This document shows positions 21,511-34,800 of a stretch of 64,000 nucleotides of DNA, piece by piece. The stretch spans positions 1 through 64,000 of the forward strand of contig JADGJC010000091.1 in NCBI GenBank assembly GCA_027596075.1, given 5' to 3'. This stretch comes from Rhizophlyctis rosea (Eukaryota > Chytridiomycota > Chytridiomycetes > Rhizophlyctidales > Rhizophlyctidaceae). Each line of letters starts with the position of its first letter. Positions within the stretch are counted from its first letter, which is position 1. A program made the position numbers and the translations under genes. The notes under the pieces are model-generated. The model was given only the letters and a program-made list of their open reading frames with translations, did no database searches and had not been told where the DNA came from.

Positions 21511-23334
21511 ATGGCCCGTCTCGCCCTATTCCTACTCATAACCCTCGCAACCGCCTCCACTACCACACCCACACCCCTATCATCCACCCTCTCCCACCCA
21601 AAATGCAAATGCCTCCCGACCTCCTCCTGCTGGCCCTCCCCCCAAACATGGTCAACCCTCAACAAAACCGTCGAAAACCGCCTCATCGCCGTCCGTCCGC
21701 CAGCCTACCCCTGCCACAACAGCACCTACAACGCTGCTCAATGCGCCGAAGTGCAGGAAAACTGGTCATGGGGAGCATGGAGGATGAACCAGCCTGGTGC
21801 TTTGTGGAACATCAATTGGGAAACGGGGAATGAGAAGGATAGATGTCCTATTGATAATTCCACCCTTAGTGAACCATGCAGACAAGGCAACGTCGTCTCC
21901 TACGCCGTCAACGCGACCAAAGCAGACCATGTTATCGAGGCCGTCAACTTTGCGATCAAGAACAACGTTCGCTTGGTTGTGAAGAATACAGGGCATGACT
22001 ATATTGGACGAAGCACCACCAAAGGGGCGTTGAGTGTTTGGACTCATTATATGAAGAGCATTGTGTTTGCGGATGGGTTTGTGGCGGAGGGGTGTAAGAA
22101 AGTGGGAGAGGGGGATGAGGTTGTGACTGTTGGGGCTGGGAGTCGGTGGGGGGAGGTTTACTAGGAGGTTACGGCAAGGGGGAAGTTGGTTGTTGGTGGT
22201 GAGTTTCAATGCTCTCCTGCTGCCTTTTACTGCCTTTTGATTTAGCCATTAAAACTGTCCCCCATCTCAATAGGTTTCGCCGCCTCAGTCGGCGCCTCAG
22301 GAGGCTACGTGCTCGGTGGCGGCCACTCCATCCTCTCCCCAACACACGGTCTCGCCATTGACAACATCCTCCAATTCACCCTCGTAATGCCCACAGGCAA
22401 ACTCATCACCGCCTCCTCCTGCCAAAACACCGACATCTTCTGGGCCCTCCGTGGCGGCGGCGGGGGGTTCGGTATCCTCCTTTCCACAACACATAAACTC
22501 CACGCAGACCAAAACGCAACTGCTTTCCAAATCACTGCGACGGCGAATTCGACGGAGGCGTTTGAGGGTTATGTGGAGAAGTGGGTTGAGTTGATGCTGA
22601 CGCTTTCGGCGTATAAGTTTTCGGGATATTTTTACCAAATTGATACTATGCTCGTGGTTCCGATCCTCCTCACCACTTCCTTAGACATCCCTAAACTCTC
22701 CACACTCCTCTCCCCAGTCCTCTCCCCCTCACAAAACATAACCATCGACACCCAAATCCTAATCTCCTACACCTCCACCCTCCCAATCTTCCAACAACTC
22801 GCCGAATCCCTCGACGAACCCGGTGGGCCGGAATCAGTCCTCCTAGGCTCCCGCCTAATCCCACAACACCTTTTTGAAACGAAACCTAAGCAAACGGCAT
22901 CAACACTCCTCACCCTCGCGCCTTCCTCTGCAAAGGGGACGACGGTGATCTGGCACCTCGTAGCTGGTAACGCAGTAGCTACACCTCCGAAGCGGAACCC
23001 AACACCAGGCAGCATAAACCCCGCATGGCGTCATGCCCTCCTCCACATAGCATACGCCCAATCCCTCCCCTCCGTCTACACCGACGCGGAGTACAAGGCT
23101 CTCAGCGCAAATGTGACGGCCGCAACAGAGAAGTTAAAGCGTCTGGCACCTGATAGCGGATGCTACATCAACGAAAGTGACGCATATGAGAAAGGGTGGA
23201 TCCAAAGCAAGTACGGAGCGAACTATGCGCGGTTGAAGAGTATCAAAAAGAAGGTGGATCCGTTTGGGGTGTTGGTTTGTAGGCAGTGTGTTGGGTGGGA
23301 GGAGTGGGATGGTGAGGGTGTTTGTAGGGTTTAG
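21511..23334 (+). pseudogene. Secreted BBE-like FAD-linked oxidase, interrupted by an in-frame TAG
   Basis: Two exons (21511..22198, 22274..23334; intron GTGAGT...AATAG) would give about 582 residues. The N-terminus MARLALFLLITLATAS is a signal peptide. The FAD-binding (PCMH) domain has VVKNTGHDY, whose His is the usual covalent FAD attachment site, and GGYVLGGGHSILSPTHGL. The second flavin-linking Cys of bicovalent enzymes is replaced (GGFAASVG), so attachment would be monocovalent. The C-terminal BBE motif is intact: INESDAYEKGW, NYARLKSIKKKVDPFGVL, CRQCVGWEEW. A TAG at 22162-22164 falls inside GSRWGEVY-stop-EVTARGK, and the frame continues correctly on both sides. Both parts otherwise look under selection. 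It may be a young pseudogene, an allele or a base error. The substrate is unknown; relatives oxidise sugars or secondary metabolites. Confidence 0.82.
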
Positions 23335-23410
23335 TCAGAGGATGGTGGGGAGAATAGATATTGAATTGTATGTCGGGAGTTGGTTTGTTCCCCCAACACT
23401 TGATAGCTCA

Positions 23411-23444
23411 AAGAAGGGTACGAAACGTATCCTGTACCCTTTTT
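23411..23444 (+). terminator. Hairpin just downstream of the FAD oxidase gene
   Basis: The arms AAGAAGGGTAC and GTACCCTTTTT pair over 11 bp (one G-U) around a 12-base loop, about 75 bp after the stop codon. It may act in 3'-end formation, but eukaryotic terminators do not require hairpins, so the role is a guess. Confidence 0.35.
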
Positions 23445-23880
23445 GAGAAGTGTTGGAAGCAATGTGTTGAGAATTTCTGACTGGGTCTTGTGCCTTGACG
23501 GAGAAATGGTGTACGTGGCAATTGTCATCCCACGATATGGCACATGATATTCCATGTGATCCCTTCGAGCAATGACCGCATATGACATATCGTAATTTGG
23601 GCATCGCGAAGCCGTAGGCTGCAAGAGATGATACACCCCCAGATGCTATAAACCTCATCATCTTTAAATGATGAAAACCAAAACCGTCAGGAAAGACATA
23701 GCATGTGCAACATGTTGTCTATCATTCTACAAAACAGCAGATTCTCCTTCTGCTCTCCCTACTGCGGACAAAGTCCACACTAACAAGCACAAAAAGACGC
23801 TACAGAAAAATAAAAAACCGAACGACCCTTAAAAGCCCCCTTAACCACTATCGTAAACCAACCCTAACAAAAAGTCCTAC
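23445..23880. other. Convergent intergenic region, no gene seen
   Basis: 3' flanks of the FAD oxidase and of acetyl-CoA synthetase. A-rich near 23780-23880. No coding character. Confidence 0.4.
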
Positions 23881-26596
23881 CTAAGCAGCAGCAACCTTCC
23901 TAACCAAACTCCCAATAACCGAACTGTCCGCCAAAGTACTCAAATCCCCCAACTTGTTCTTCAAACTCTGCTCATCGTCCAAATCCGCCACCTGCACATC
24001 CCCACTCGCAATCTTCCTCAACACCCTACGCATAATCTTGCCCGACCGCGTCTTGGGCAAGTCTCCACAAATAATGATCCTCTTCGGGCTCGCGAAGGGA
24101 CCGATGTGGTGGCGGATGGTGGCGACAAAGGCTGTGCGGATGGCGCTTTCGTCTTGTTGGGCGTCCGGTTTGAGGGTCGTGAAGCAGACGACGGCTTGGC
24201 CGGTGACGTCGTCGGGGACACCGATGGCGGCGGCTTCGGCGCAGGCGGGGTGGAGGATGAGGGCTGATTCGATTTCGGCGGTGGACATGCGGTGGCCGGA
24301 GACGTTGATGACGTCGCTGATTGAGAGCATATAATGTCAGCAAAATGATAGATGCAAGGCATATGAAAATGAGATTAGGAGATTTCAACTCACTCGACAC
24401 GGCCGCGAATCCAGTAGTATCCGTCCTTGTCACGAGTCACACCGTCACCGGTGAAGTAGTACCCTGGGTAGGGCTTCAAGTATGTGTCCATGTAGCGGAT
24501 GTGAGAGTCGTAGACAGTCCTGGAAGCCAAAATGTGAGAAACGCAACCCATCTCATCACCAAAAATTCACCATCAACTCACCTGGTGACAGAGGGGAAAG
24601 TGGACCTGACCGCCAATACACCAGTAACATCGTTGCCCTGCAACTCCTGGCCAGTCTGCGAGTCCAAAACGACGGGGTCGATACCAAAGAACGGCAAAGT
24701 CGCGGATCCGGGCTTGGTGGGAACGGCACCAGGGATGGGAGTGATGATGTGGGATCCCGTCTCTGTTTGCCAGTAGGTGTCGACAAGCGCACACCTCTCC
24801 CTCCCGACCACGGTGTAATACCAATTCCATGCCTCTGGGTTGATGGGCTCACCAACGGACGCAATGACCCTCAGAGTGCTGAGGTCGTAAGGGGAAACAA
24901 AGTCGTCGCCGAGACGACGAAGGGCACGGATAGCGGTGGGTGCGGTGTAGAACTGAGTGATCTTGTGCTTATCGACAAGCTCCCAGTAACGGCTGGCGTT
25001 GGGGTATGTTGGGACACTCTCAAAAATCACAGTGGTCGCACCGTTGGACAAGGGACCGTAGACGATGTAGGTGTGACCAGTAATCCATCCGACATCGGCC
25101 ATGCAGCCGTGGACGTCGCCCTCGTGCAAATCAAAGACGTATTTAGAGGTCATGTGAGCACCGAGGAGGTAACCGGCGGTGGTGTGGACAACACCCTTGG
25201 GCTTGCCGGTACTTCCACTGGTGTACAACATGAAAAGAGGGTCCTCGCTGTTCATGGGCTCGGGTGGGCAGTATGGTCTTTGGTTGGCGGTCTCGTTGTG
25301 CCACCAAACGTCACGGGGAGGGTAGAAGGGGACGTTGGGGTCACCAGTTCTTTGAAAAACGATGACACGCTGGAAATGATTGTCAGCCCCTCTGAAATCG
25401 ATCTCAAAAATACAATTGAAACATACAGATACGGAAGGACAAGCACCCAAAGCCTCATCGGCGATTTTCTTCAACTGGATCGTCTTTCCACCACGCTTGC
25501 CTTGGTCAGCGGTGATGAGAATTTTGCATCCAGCGTCAAGGATACGGTCACGAAGAGCATCTGCAGAGAAACCTGCGAACACAACACTGGAAAATTCACA
25601 AATTGTCAGCGACAGTGATCCGTTTTTTATATTGGTCTGCCGACAAAGGTTTGCAAACCGTGCTTTCCAACGAGAAGCCAAAAACGCGCCAACCAATTGA
25701 TTCAATCGAATTTCCCATAAACCGATCACAAAGGGAAAAGTAAGAAAAACTCACCTGTGAACAGCACCCAACCGTGCGCAAGCCAACATGGCGTACACAG
25801 CCTCCGGCACCATGGGCATGTAGATAGCGACACTGTCACCCTTCCTGACACCATACTTGATCAAGACGTTGGCGATCCTGCTGACTTCGGCCAAAAGCTG
25901 ACCGTAGGTGATGTGAGTATGTTGGTTGGGCTCGTCGGCTTCCCAGATGATGGCAACGCGGTCGGGATTTGCAAGCGCGTGACGGTCCACACAGTTGTAG
26001 GAGACGTTGATCAAACCGTCCAAGAACCAAGCAGTGTTGCCGTTTTTGTAATCGCTAAAATTGATTGAAAACTGATGAGCACCGAGGCGGAATATGTCAA
26101 AAGGTTTTTTCGCGACTTACCCGTATTTGACTTGATTGAAGGGCTTCATCCATGAGAGTTCATCTTGTGCCATCTATTCAACCAAAAATATCAAAAATCA
26201 ATAGGATGCAAAAATTGCAGTGTTGTCATGATCGCAATATCAGCAGTCGTTGCGAGCGCTCAACAAAATCTGGCATTTGCCAGAGCACGTGTTGTATGCT
26301 CGCAAACTTTTATCACGATGCCCGCTTCTCCACGCCTTTTGTTCCCACGCCTTTGGTTCCCACGCTTTTTGCCATCCATGCTCCCAAAATCCCAAAATCC
26401 GACAGCCACCGTGCGCGCCGAAACTCACCTTGCCGAAGAAGGTGTCGGGGTCACGGATGGATTGCTCGTACATGGACCAGTATTGCTCAAGGGAGGTGAT
26501 GTGAGCGACCGGAACGCCGCCCTCACCCGTCTGCAAGCGAGGAGGGGGTTGGTAAACGGGAGCTTGGTCCACGCTTTGGTCGCCGGAGTCAGCCAT
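23881..26596 (-). CDS. ACS1: Acetyl-CoA synthetase (AMP-forming)
   Basis: Seven exons keep frame: complement(23881..24316, 24394..24519, 24582..25369, 25427..25586, 25755..26054, 26121..26173, 26429..26596), 676 residues, the normal length. It converts acetate, ATP and CoA to acetyl-CoA through acetyl-AMP. Motifs in order: the ACAS_N region [51 protein letters not shown], the ATP/AMP loop [15 protein letters not shown], the family motif [11 protein letters not shown], the hinge-side YYFTGDG, and [12 protein letters not shown]. The C-terminal TRSGKIMRR holds the catalytic Lys that is regulated by acetylation in this family. The start at MADSGDQS is supported by a TATA box about 70 bp upstream. 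A frame open further upstream looks like a mitochondrial presequence but has no ATG. Confidence 0.95.
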
Positions 26597-26668
26597 ATCG
26601 TCTGTTTTGAGTTTTGAGGTTGTTGAAAACGATCTGCAGCTAGTGAAGATGAGTTGAGGGAAGGTGCT

Positions 26669-26676
26669 ATTTATAG
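26669..26676 (-). promoter_or_regulatory. TATA box of acetyl-CoA synthetase
   Basis: TATAAATA on the minus strand, 73-80 bp upstream of the ATG at 26596. Confidence 0.55.
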
Positions 26677-27024
26677 GTCGCGACGGGGTAGGGTGGGAAA
26701 GTTTAGGTTGTCGCGCGGATGACAGATGAGTGAGTGTAAGGAAGGGGGATGACCTCTTCCACGAGACGCGTGTATTGTCTATGAGCAGTCTATTAAGTGC
26801 AGCGGAATAACGACGTGCCACCTTGACTATTGCTAGCACAGGAAAATGTTGAAGATGGCGAGTATGGGAGGGAAGCAGCCAGTCAAATCAGCGAGGGGAC
26901 CAACGGGACAAGGGGGTGTTTGTACAGCGGCCGTGGCTTTTATTAGCAACTGCAATTGTGCCGAAATTTCACGTCCCATCCCCCACAGTTTATTATTATT
27001 TGCAAGCCCGGCCATTCCCCCAAT
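26677..27024. promoter_or_regulatory. Upstream region of acetyl-CoA synthetase, possibly a divergent promoter
   Basis: It lies between ACS1 (-) and a doubtful plus-strand gene. The minus-strand frame of ACS1 stays open through it back to a GTG at 26839. Confidence 0.35.
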
Positions 27025-27491
27025 ATGGCCCATCCCACTCCCACCCACGAGACACGAGAGACACGAACAGGAACACACTATCAAGGGTTCGGTGCCCCCT
27101 CATTCGACCCTCATCCTAGGCGCGATCAATTACAAAACGCTGCATACGGGTACCCGCTGTAAGTACCATTCGCTTGATTATATCTACTCTACCAGCCTAC
27201 CAACTTGCATCTGTGACACTTGTGACCTGTCAGTTCTGTCCCCTGTGAGAAGGTAGGATGTCGATGCCAGATCAGATTGACAGTCGGTTGGCGCGCCATC
27301 CACTCATCATGGCCAAGGCTGAAGGGAGACAGACCCCTCCTGCCCCTCAAGATCCAACCATATCCATACCTCCGTCCTACACAGCGCCCACCACTGGCAA
27401 TTGGATTTTGTCGGCAATCACACCGGCAGCAACGGGGAGGATTATTAGGATACGAATACCTACTGTTAGTACTGTTACGAGGGTCAGCTAA
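27025..27491 (+). CDS. Doubtful small disordered protein, two exons
   Basis: An ATG at 27025 opens a Pro/Thr/His-rich frame (MAHPTPTHETRETRTGTHYQ) that ends at a perfect donor, CT|GTAAGT, at 27158. An acceptor GGTAG at 27256 restores the frame (phase 2) to a second stretch ending at a TAA at 27491. The joined product would be about 123 residues, Pro- and Thr-rich, with no recognisable domain. The matching splice phase is the only positive evidence. It could be a real, fast-evolving gene, part of a longer one, or chance. Confidence 0.25.
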
Positions 27492-28899
27492 TAGCCGTAG
27501 CTGGGGCTACCTTCCATCAAATCATGGGGGGGGTCAGCTATGAATAGCTGCTCATAGCCGAATAATGACCTGTGCGATATTGAAGCCGAGTTGCCGAGCT
27601 CGGTGATCACAGGGCACTTCATGGTCTCACAAGGTGATCACAGGATGGAACGTTGCACAACAGAAAAGTGGAATGTTGCACAAATTACAGTCAGGCATTG
27701 TCGAAGGGACCATACCACTATGTCCATTTACAGCATATGAGGTGGGAGGGAAGGCTGGTTGTTGCGTGTTGCAGGAGCGAATCTTTCACCTACCTACTTT
27801 TACATTCGCGCATGAAGCTTTGGAAGAACTTATGGATGAAGGTACGCAACTCATGCTATATGGCACATGTTGAAACCATTGGTAAGTTGAACGTCCATGC
27901 ATCCCAATCGTCTTTCGCTCTTGAATGTTACGGAAGTCTGGACGATGGTGACCATGGCGCAAGTAATCGTCCAAAACAAATACCGCGTCAATACCCTCCA
28001 AAAACTTGAATAGTATCATCTTCCCCAATACGCTGTATCATTTTGAAGGTGATTGTTCCGTTCTTACGCTCTTTAGCCTTTACAAAAAGCGTGCTGTGAC
28101 TGATGTGGGGCGTCTTGGTGTGTTATGCATGATGAGAACGGGCGTGTAAATGTCTGTGGGATTGCAGGCAGAGGACGCCGTGCTCAATGATCAATGCAAT
28201 GCATGATGAGCTGGGACTCTCGAGTACAGACAACACAGAATTGCGCTGGGTCAACACAAGAATGCAATTTCTTGCAGTCCGGTATAATGGCAACAGCCCT
28301 GTTTCATCTTTCCCCATCAACCAGCATTCTCTTCCTTCCACGTAAAGGCTCATCTCACCCTACATTAGACCGCCGACGCGACGCAATTGAAAACGATGTC
28401 TTCCCTCACCCCACAGGGTCACCCAACCTCCGAATGATTGGGATGAATCATCACTAACGTGGCTCGTATCGCTGGAAGGTCTCCGCATCATTTCTTGATT
28501 GGTGGAGGACGATTGCAAATCCTTCTCATGGCCCCTTTAAGTCAAGGTGTCAAACGCCAAATGTCATCCGCGAGGGTCCATGACCCCGACACAACCCCAA
28601 TGCAACGTTGCACTTTACCGCGGTAACGGGTCATGAACTACGGGATGTCTGGTCTTTGTTTGCACCGTCTGGTTTGGGCTTGTCGGAGAGAACAGTAAGC
28701 AAGGGTCCGATCGGTTTGCATTGATCGGGATCCCAAATATAGACTGCGGGCGTATTGACGTAGAAAATGTCAAGACAATTGTCTTTTTTGCAACTGCCAT
28801 CTTTGAACGGTCATGGTTGTTGGGGTAGATTAGCATCATCTCGTTGTCATTATCACTTCAGAAGTCAGCGTTGCGCTGTAACGGCAGGCCCTGAACCCA
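27492..28899. other. Intergenic stretch, no recognisable gene
   Basis: Short frames on both strands (for example 27653-28009 and 28194-28457) carry no family content. The right end is the promoter region of the AGC kinase gene. Confidence 0.35.
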
Positions 28900-31800
28900 A
28901 TGGACTCCAGACCCCCTAATCTGGCGGTGCCGGCCAGTTTCGCGGGACCGCCTTCAAAAGGGATCGATGACCGTGGAGGAAAGGGCACTCAGTCCAGTCC
29001 CAGTTCAAGACCATCGTCTCGTCCGCCTTCTCGGCCCCTGTCACCGCAAGTATCTGCGTCGGGAAATGGCACGAGAAAGCCACCATCTGTAGCATTGCCC
29101 GATACGCCCGCACCCAATGAAGGGCCCACGTATTGGCTATTACAGGGCACCATAGCGGCGGACAGTGACGACGAAGACGGGGGTCGAGCCTTCAATTCCA
29201 AGTCCATGAAGCAAATGTCGGCATCCCAAGAGACCATCACCCGTGAACATTTCGGCGCAGAAGGAGCCTATGGAACACCATCTCGCTCAGATGACCCATC
29301 ACCACGCTCACAAAAAGCCGCCCTCCGCGTCGCCATCCCCATCACATCCCATACAGACGACGCAACCATCGCCCGCCCCTCCCCCCGCCACGACATCTAC
29401 CAACGCGCCGCCGCAACAATCGCCGCCTCCTCCTACTCAGGACCCTCCAAACCCCCCTCCCGCAACAGCATCAGCGTCGCCCGCTCCAGCACCTACTCCG
29501 GTCCCCCCATGGGCGCCAGCGGCTCCTCCACATCCATCACCACAGGCCCACAACATTACGTCCACCGCCGCTCAAACAGCATCTCGTCAGGTAGCCCCTC
29601 CTCCCACTCCACCCTCCTAACAGCATCAAACTCCACCACATTCCTCCAACACCCCTCCACATACACCCCAACCCTCCCACCCCAACCCGTCTCCCCAATA
29701 TCCCCAACAATGCCCCTCATACCCGCCCCGCCGCTCCCCTACTCCATCTCCACGCAGCAACGAAAACGCCTCGCGACAGTGCCACGGAAGACAGGCAATG
29801 TAGCAGTATTCATGTATACTGAGGATGACGCGTGTAACATGTTTGTTGTTAGTCCTGATACGACGGTGAATGAGGTGCGGATGGATGCGCTGGTCAAGTT
29901 GGGGTATGCGGAGTTGACGGAGAGTTTTAGGGTTTTTCATATGGAGGTTGGGAGTGATGGTGGGTTTTTTGTGGTTGAGGCTGTATGGCAGGTATACGCA
30001 TGACTCACATCCCCCATCTCTACCCACAAACAATCCAGGCCACACCCTCGAAACCCGCGTAGACCCAAACACCCCCGTAGACTTCTTCCTCNNNNNNNNN
30101 NCTCTCCCCAACGCCCACACCCCTTTCCCCCTCCCCCCCTCCTTCCCATGCCCCAACCTCCCCACCAACCACCAACATCCCTCACAGCGACACGTTCACC
30201 TCCCTCTCAACGGCTCCCTCCCTGAAATTGCGCATGCGGAGAAAGTCGACGATAAAGTGGAATGTCGCCGTGCATGTTGAGAAGAAGGGTGTGAGGAATG
30301 TTCTGGTGGATCAGGATATGACGGTTGAAGATGTTTTGAGGGTGCTTTTTTGTGTGGAGGGGATTGATGAGGGGGAGAGGGGAGAGTGGGGGCTTTGGAA
30401 GGAGGGGACTGGGGTTGGAGGTTGGTGTTTTTTGTCTTTTGTGTTTCGAACGTCGTTGTTGTTTTTGGGTTTCAAAAAGGCTTGTGAGATATACTGGAAC
30501 ATCACTGCATATTGGCTTAGATTGTGGAGGAAGTTATGGGCTGTTTTTTGCTGATGCTCTTCTTTCTTTCTCCTTTCTTTGATATTTTTGGTAGATAATG
30601 TGATCAGCCGGCCAATGGCGCTCAAGTGGAACGACAGACCGTTTGAACCATGGGAACGGACCGTCAAATTCTTGTTCCGACGAATGGTAAGTCTCAAATC
30701 AGTAGCGATATTTTGCAATTGATACTCGAATCTTGCCGATTCTCGTCAACGTTCCAATCTCACATCCACAATCACCATAAAAAAGGCCGCAAAACGCGCC
30801 GCAAAACTCTCCTCAGTCCTCGGCATCCCCTCCTACCTCGACCCCCACTCCCTAATGGACAAAGGCGCCGACATGGCCCAAGACGTAAAACGCCGAAACG
30901 AAGCATACCGTTCCGCTAAACTAACCAAAATGCTCGGCATAACCTCAAACGATAAGAAAATCACAACCGAAGAAGCTTTGAGCGGTGTAGCGGAGACGAG
31001 CAGCCTACCCTTCCCGCCGAGAGAGAAGAGGCCGCCAATGAGGTTGGAGACGTTTGATAGTCTGGTGTTGGCTTGGGTTTTGGTTTGGGGGGCCCGGGTT
31101 GCGGTGGGGGGTGGGGAGAGGGAGGAGGGTGGAGGGAGTGAAGTGGGAGCGGGGATGGAGAAGGAGAAGGAGAAGGAGAAGGAGAAAGGGGAGGCGGAGA
31201 ATGGGGGGTGGAAGTTCGGCATGCCGGCGACGCCGAATACTCCGACGTGGAAGTTGGATGCTTTGGAGGCTGATTTGTTGAGGACTATGAGTGCGTTATC
31301 TGTTAATGAGGATGTAAGTGTTCTCCGTCTTGGTTTGAACTGGATTGTTGGATTTTCGTGGGGCGCTTCTTGTGATGGGTTGCCCGTCTTGGGATAAGCA
31401 AAATGCAATATCATTTTTGCCATGTGAAGGAAATCATTACTCAACCACCCCCAACAGGAGGTCCAAACCCTCCCCTCCCTCTCCTCCTACGGCCCCCTCT
31501 CCCGCTCCGCCTCAAATCTCATGACATCCGCCCCTTCACAAAGCCTCCCACACCGACCGGCCTCAACCTCCTCCCGCACAGCCAACACATCCTCAACAAC
31601 AATTCTCCCCTCCCGTTCCGCCGAACTCTTGAGCACAAAATCTAGCCAGCCATCCGCGGGGACGTTCTCGTCGACCGTGGGTATGGGACCGCGCAGCGCC
31701 AGTGCTGTTGAGAGCAGTTTGAGCGTCGCGGATAATGTGCCGGGCTTGCCGAGCGAGGTGGGAGGGAAGCCGTGGGGGAGGGGGGGAGGTGTCCGGACGA

Positions 31801-34800
31801 GTTTTTCGAGTGAGAACTTTCAGACGCTTGTTAAGCAGCAGGAGCAGAGGAGGACGGTGAGTGCTGCTTTTCTTTTGCGTCTTTTGAGGAGTCTGCCTCT
31901 TGCGGGGCGATTTGTTATGACGATGGTTTCTGATGGCTGAATCTATAATATCTTGAATGAACTGACATTTACTCATTATGCATGTTAGAGCGCTGCATCG
32001 ATATTATCCACATCGACAACAAGTAGTATAGGCGAGGTTAGTATTTATCTTATCATCCATCACGTCACACAACGTGATTTTTAACTCCTCGAACTCCACA
32101 TTCACGCAACAAGCCAAAAGAACCCGCCAAACGCACCACCGGCAAACTCGCAGAATTCTTCGGCGTCCAAAAGGGTCAAAAAGAGATGGACGAAATCCGG
32201 AAAATCGTGATACGGAATCAGGAACAGCGTGTTTCGGTATGGGTTTGTGACGAATACCCCCATCTTCAGTATAATCCTGTGTTTACTCCCTCCTTTTTCG
32301 TCCGACCCACCCAGATTCTCCCCGAAGAAAAGGAGAAGAACACGTTTGTTGTCAGGATATACTTCGGTAACCTTACATACACTAGCATAAGTTTACCGAT
32401 TACGACGGGAAATGCGGGAGCGGCTATCAAGCAGTTGTTGGAGAAGTTGAATATTAAGGAGAATAGTGAACAGTATGCCGTCTTTGAGTATCAACAGAGT
32501 TCGGGGGGTGAGTGTGCCGTTGTCTGCTTGTACTCTGACTTGCCTGGGATTGGAACTTCTGGGTGTGAAATGTATCGAGAGAGTGCATCTGCTCGTGTGT
32601 AGGCTAATTCGTATACTTCCCCTCAATTTTTTAGCGGAGCGGGAAGTCCGACCGGATGAGAAGATGTACGATATCATGCGGGGATGGGAGAACAACGAGA
32701 TATTCGTGTTCAAAAGGCGGTCGACGAAGAATCTATTGCGGCATAAACCCGTGAGTACTAAAGTCTCGTCAATCATCCATCACTCCCACGAACAACCATT
32801 CTTATCCTCCAACAGCTCCTTCACACCGAATCAACCGACTCCCACACCGAATCCATCACGGCGGTTACTGAAAATCATCATCCTGCCAAACGTGTCGCCA
32901 AGCTTGCCGGATTCTTTGGCGTCCAACCTCGTCCCATGCCGACGGGTCCGACCGCGGCTGTAGTCCCGCCGGCGCAAGAGAAGGAGAAGGGGGCGAGACG
33001 AAATGAGGTGCTTGATCTTTATAAGATGTTGAATGTTATGAGTGATGACGGTGGGGCTTTCAAGAAGGCTGTTTTGGAAAAGAAGGTGATGAGTCAATAA
33101 AACAATGCAGGAAAGCAAGCATGAAAAACTGACACCCGTCTTTCCATCTAAATACAGATGATGCAAGTAGACAAAATCTACAAAGAAGGCTGGCTCCACA
33201 AATACAACCCCACCAAACGCACCTTCACCCCCCACTGGGGAAAAATCGAAAACTGCACTCTAACCCTCCGCCAAACCGAATCAAAGGACGAAGTCATCCC
33301 TTCCCTCCCTTCCGCCCCCGCGTTTCCCGCAACATCCCCAACATCCCCAACATCCCCCCAAACACCCGCACCAAACCCAGACACACCATCCGGAAACGGC
33401 CCGCGCGCATCCCAAACAACTATCGTTATATCGCTACAGTCTTGTGCTGTCGAATCAGCACCCATGTCGTATTTCAAACGTCCCGCCTTCCAACTAATGG
33501 AAAACAATGGAGAAAAACACTCATTTGCCGTGGGTTCCGTGCAGGAAGTCGAGGAGTGGGTTAACAGTATCAAAGTTTCGTCGCGGTTAGCGGGACGGAA
33601 GGCGCATGCTGAGTTGAGGGTTGGGGAGTATGTTGGACAGGGTGAGGGAGGGGGGTTGAATCGGGTTGGGAGTATGGAGGAGGAGGGTGGGGAGGATGCG
33701 GAGGGGGGTATTGGTGGAAGGAGAACGATGGAGAGGAGGGCGACGGCTAAGATGAGTATTGCTGATTTTGAGATTCATAAGGTTTTGGGGAGGGGGAAGT
33801 TTGCGAAGGTAGGTCTTTGCTTTTCTTGGTTTGCCGTGGAAGGTTGATTTCATACGCCTTAAAATTGCATTTTCGCGACGCCCCCATTGGATTCCTGCAA
33901 CGCAACTAGGTCCTACTGTGCAGCCAAAAATCCACACAACGAGTATACGCTATCAAAGTCCTTCACAAGCACTCCGGAGACGACGACAACTCCCGAAAAG
34001 AATCTCAAATCCTTCGAAGTGTACAACATCCCTTCATCGTTGGTCTATACTATGCTTTCCAAAGCAAGGAGAGATTATACCTAGTAATGGTAAGCTACTC
34101 TGCACTCGGTGATCGGATGGTTTCGAGCGGGTGAATTTGAGCGCAAGGGAACTCCCACACTCAAACTGATATGAATAAATTCACCTATCATCAGGAATAC
34201 GTAAACGGAGGCGAGTTATACTTCCACGTTAGCAATTTTGGTCGGTTTTCGGAGGAACGAGTGCGGTTTTACGGGGCGGAGATTGCGTTGGCTGTTGGGT
34301 ATCTTCATGAGAAGGATGTTGTTTACAGGTATGTGAACTGTCACCTGTTGGGTTTACAGAAGGGATCTATCAGTATCCGACTCATACTCATCGTTGTGAC
34401 GTGCCTTTCCATCTGCAGAGATCTGAAGCTGGAGAATATCCTTTTGGCAAAGGACGGGCATGTAAAAATCACCGACTTCGGTCTGAGCAAACAAGAGGAT
34501 GACATGGACGATGATATGTCCACTGTGTCGATAGTGGGGACGTTGGAATATTTGGTAAGCTCGTCATGAATCAGAAACGTTAAACCCCCTTTTGCTCACG
34601 GAATTCCTTCATCACCTACAAAAAACCAGGCCCCCGAAGTCCTCGAAGGCCTCGAAAACTCCTTCGCAGCCGACTGGTGGGCCTACGGCGTCGTCCTCTT
34701 CGAAATGCTTTGCGGATTCCATCCCTTCTATTCCGATGACCGCGAAGCGATCCGGGACAATATCCTTTACGCTGACATCGAATACCCACACCACGTCACG

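Noticed and set aside
24482..25618. 378-codon plus-strand frame
   Set aside because: Antisense shadow of acetyl-CoA synthetase.
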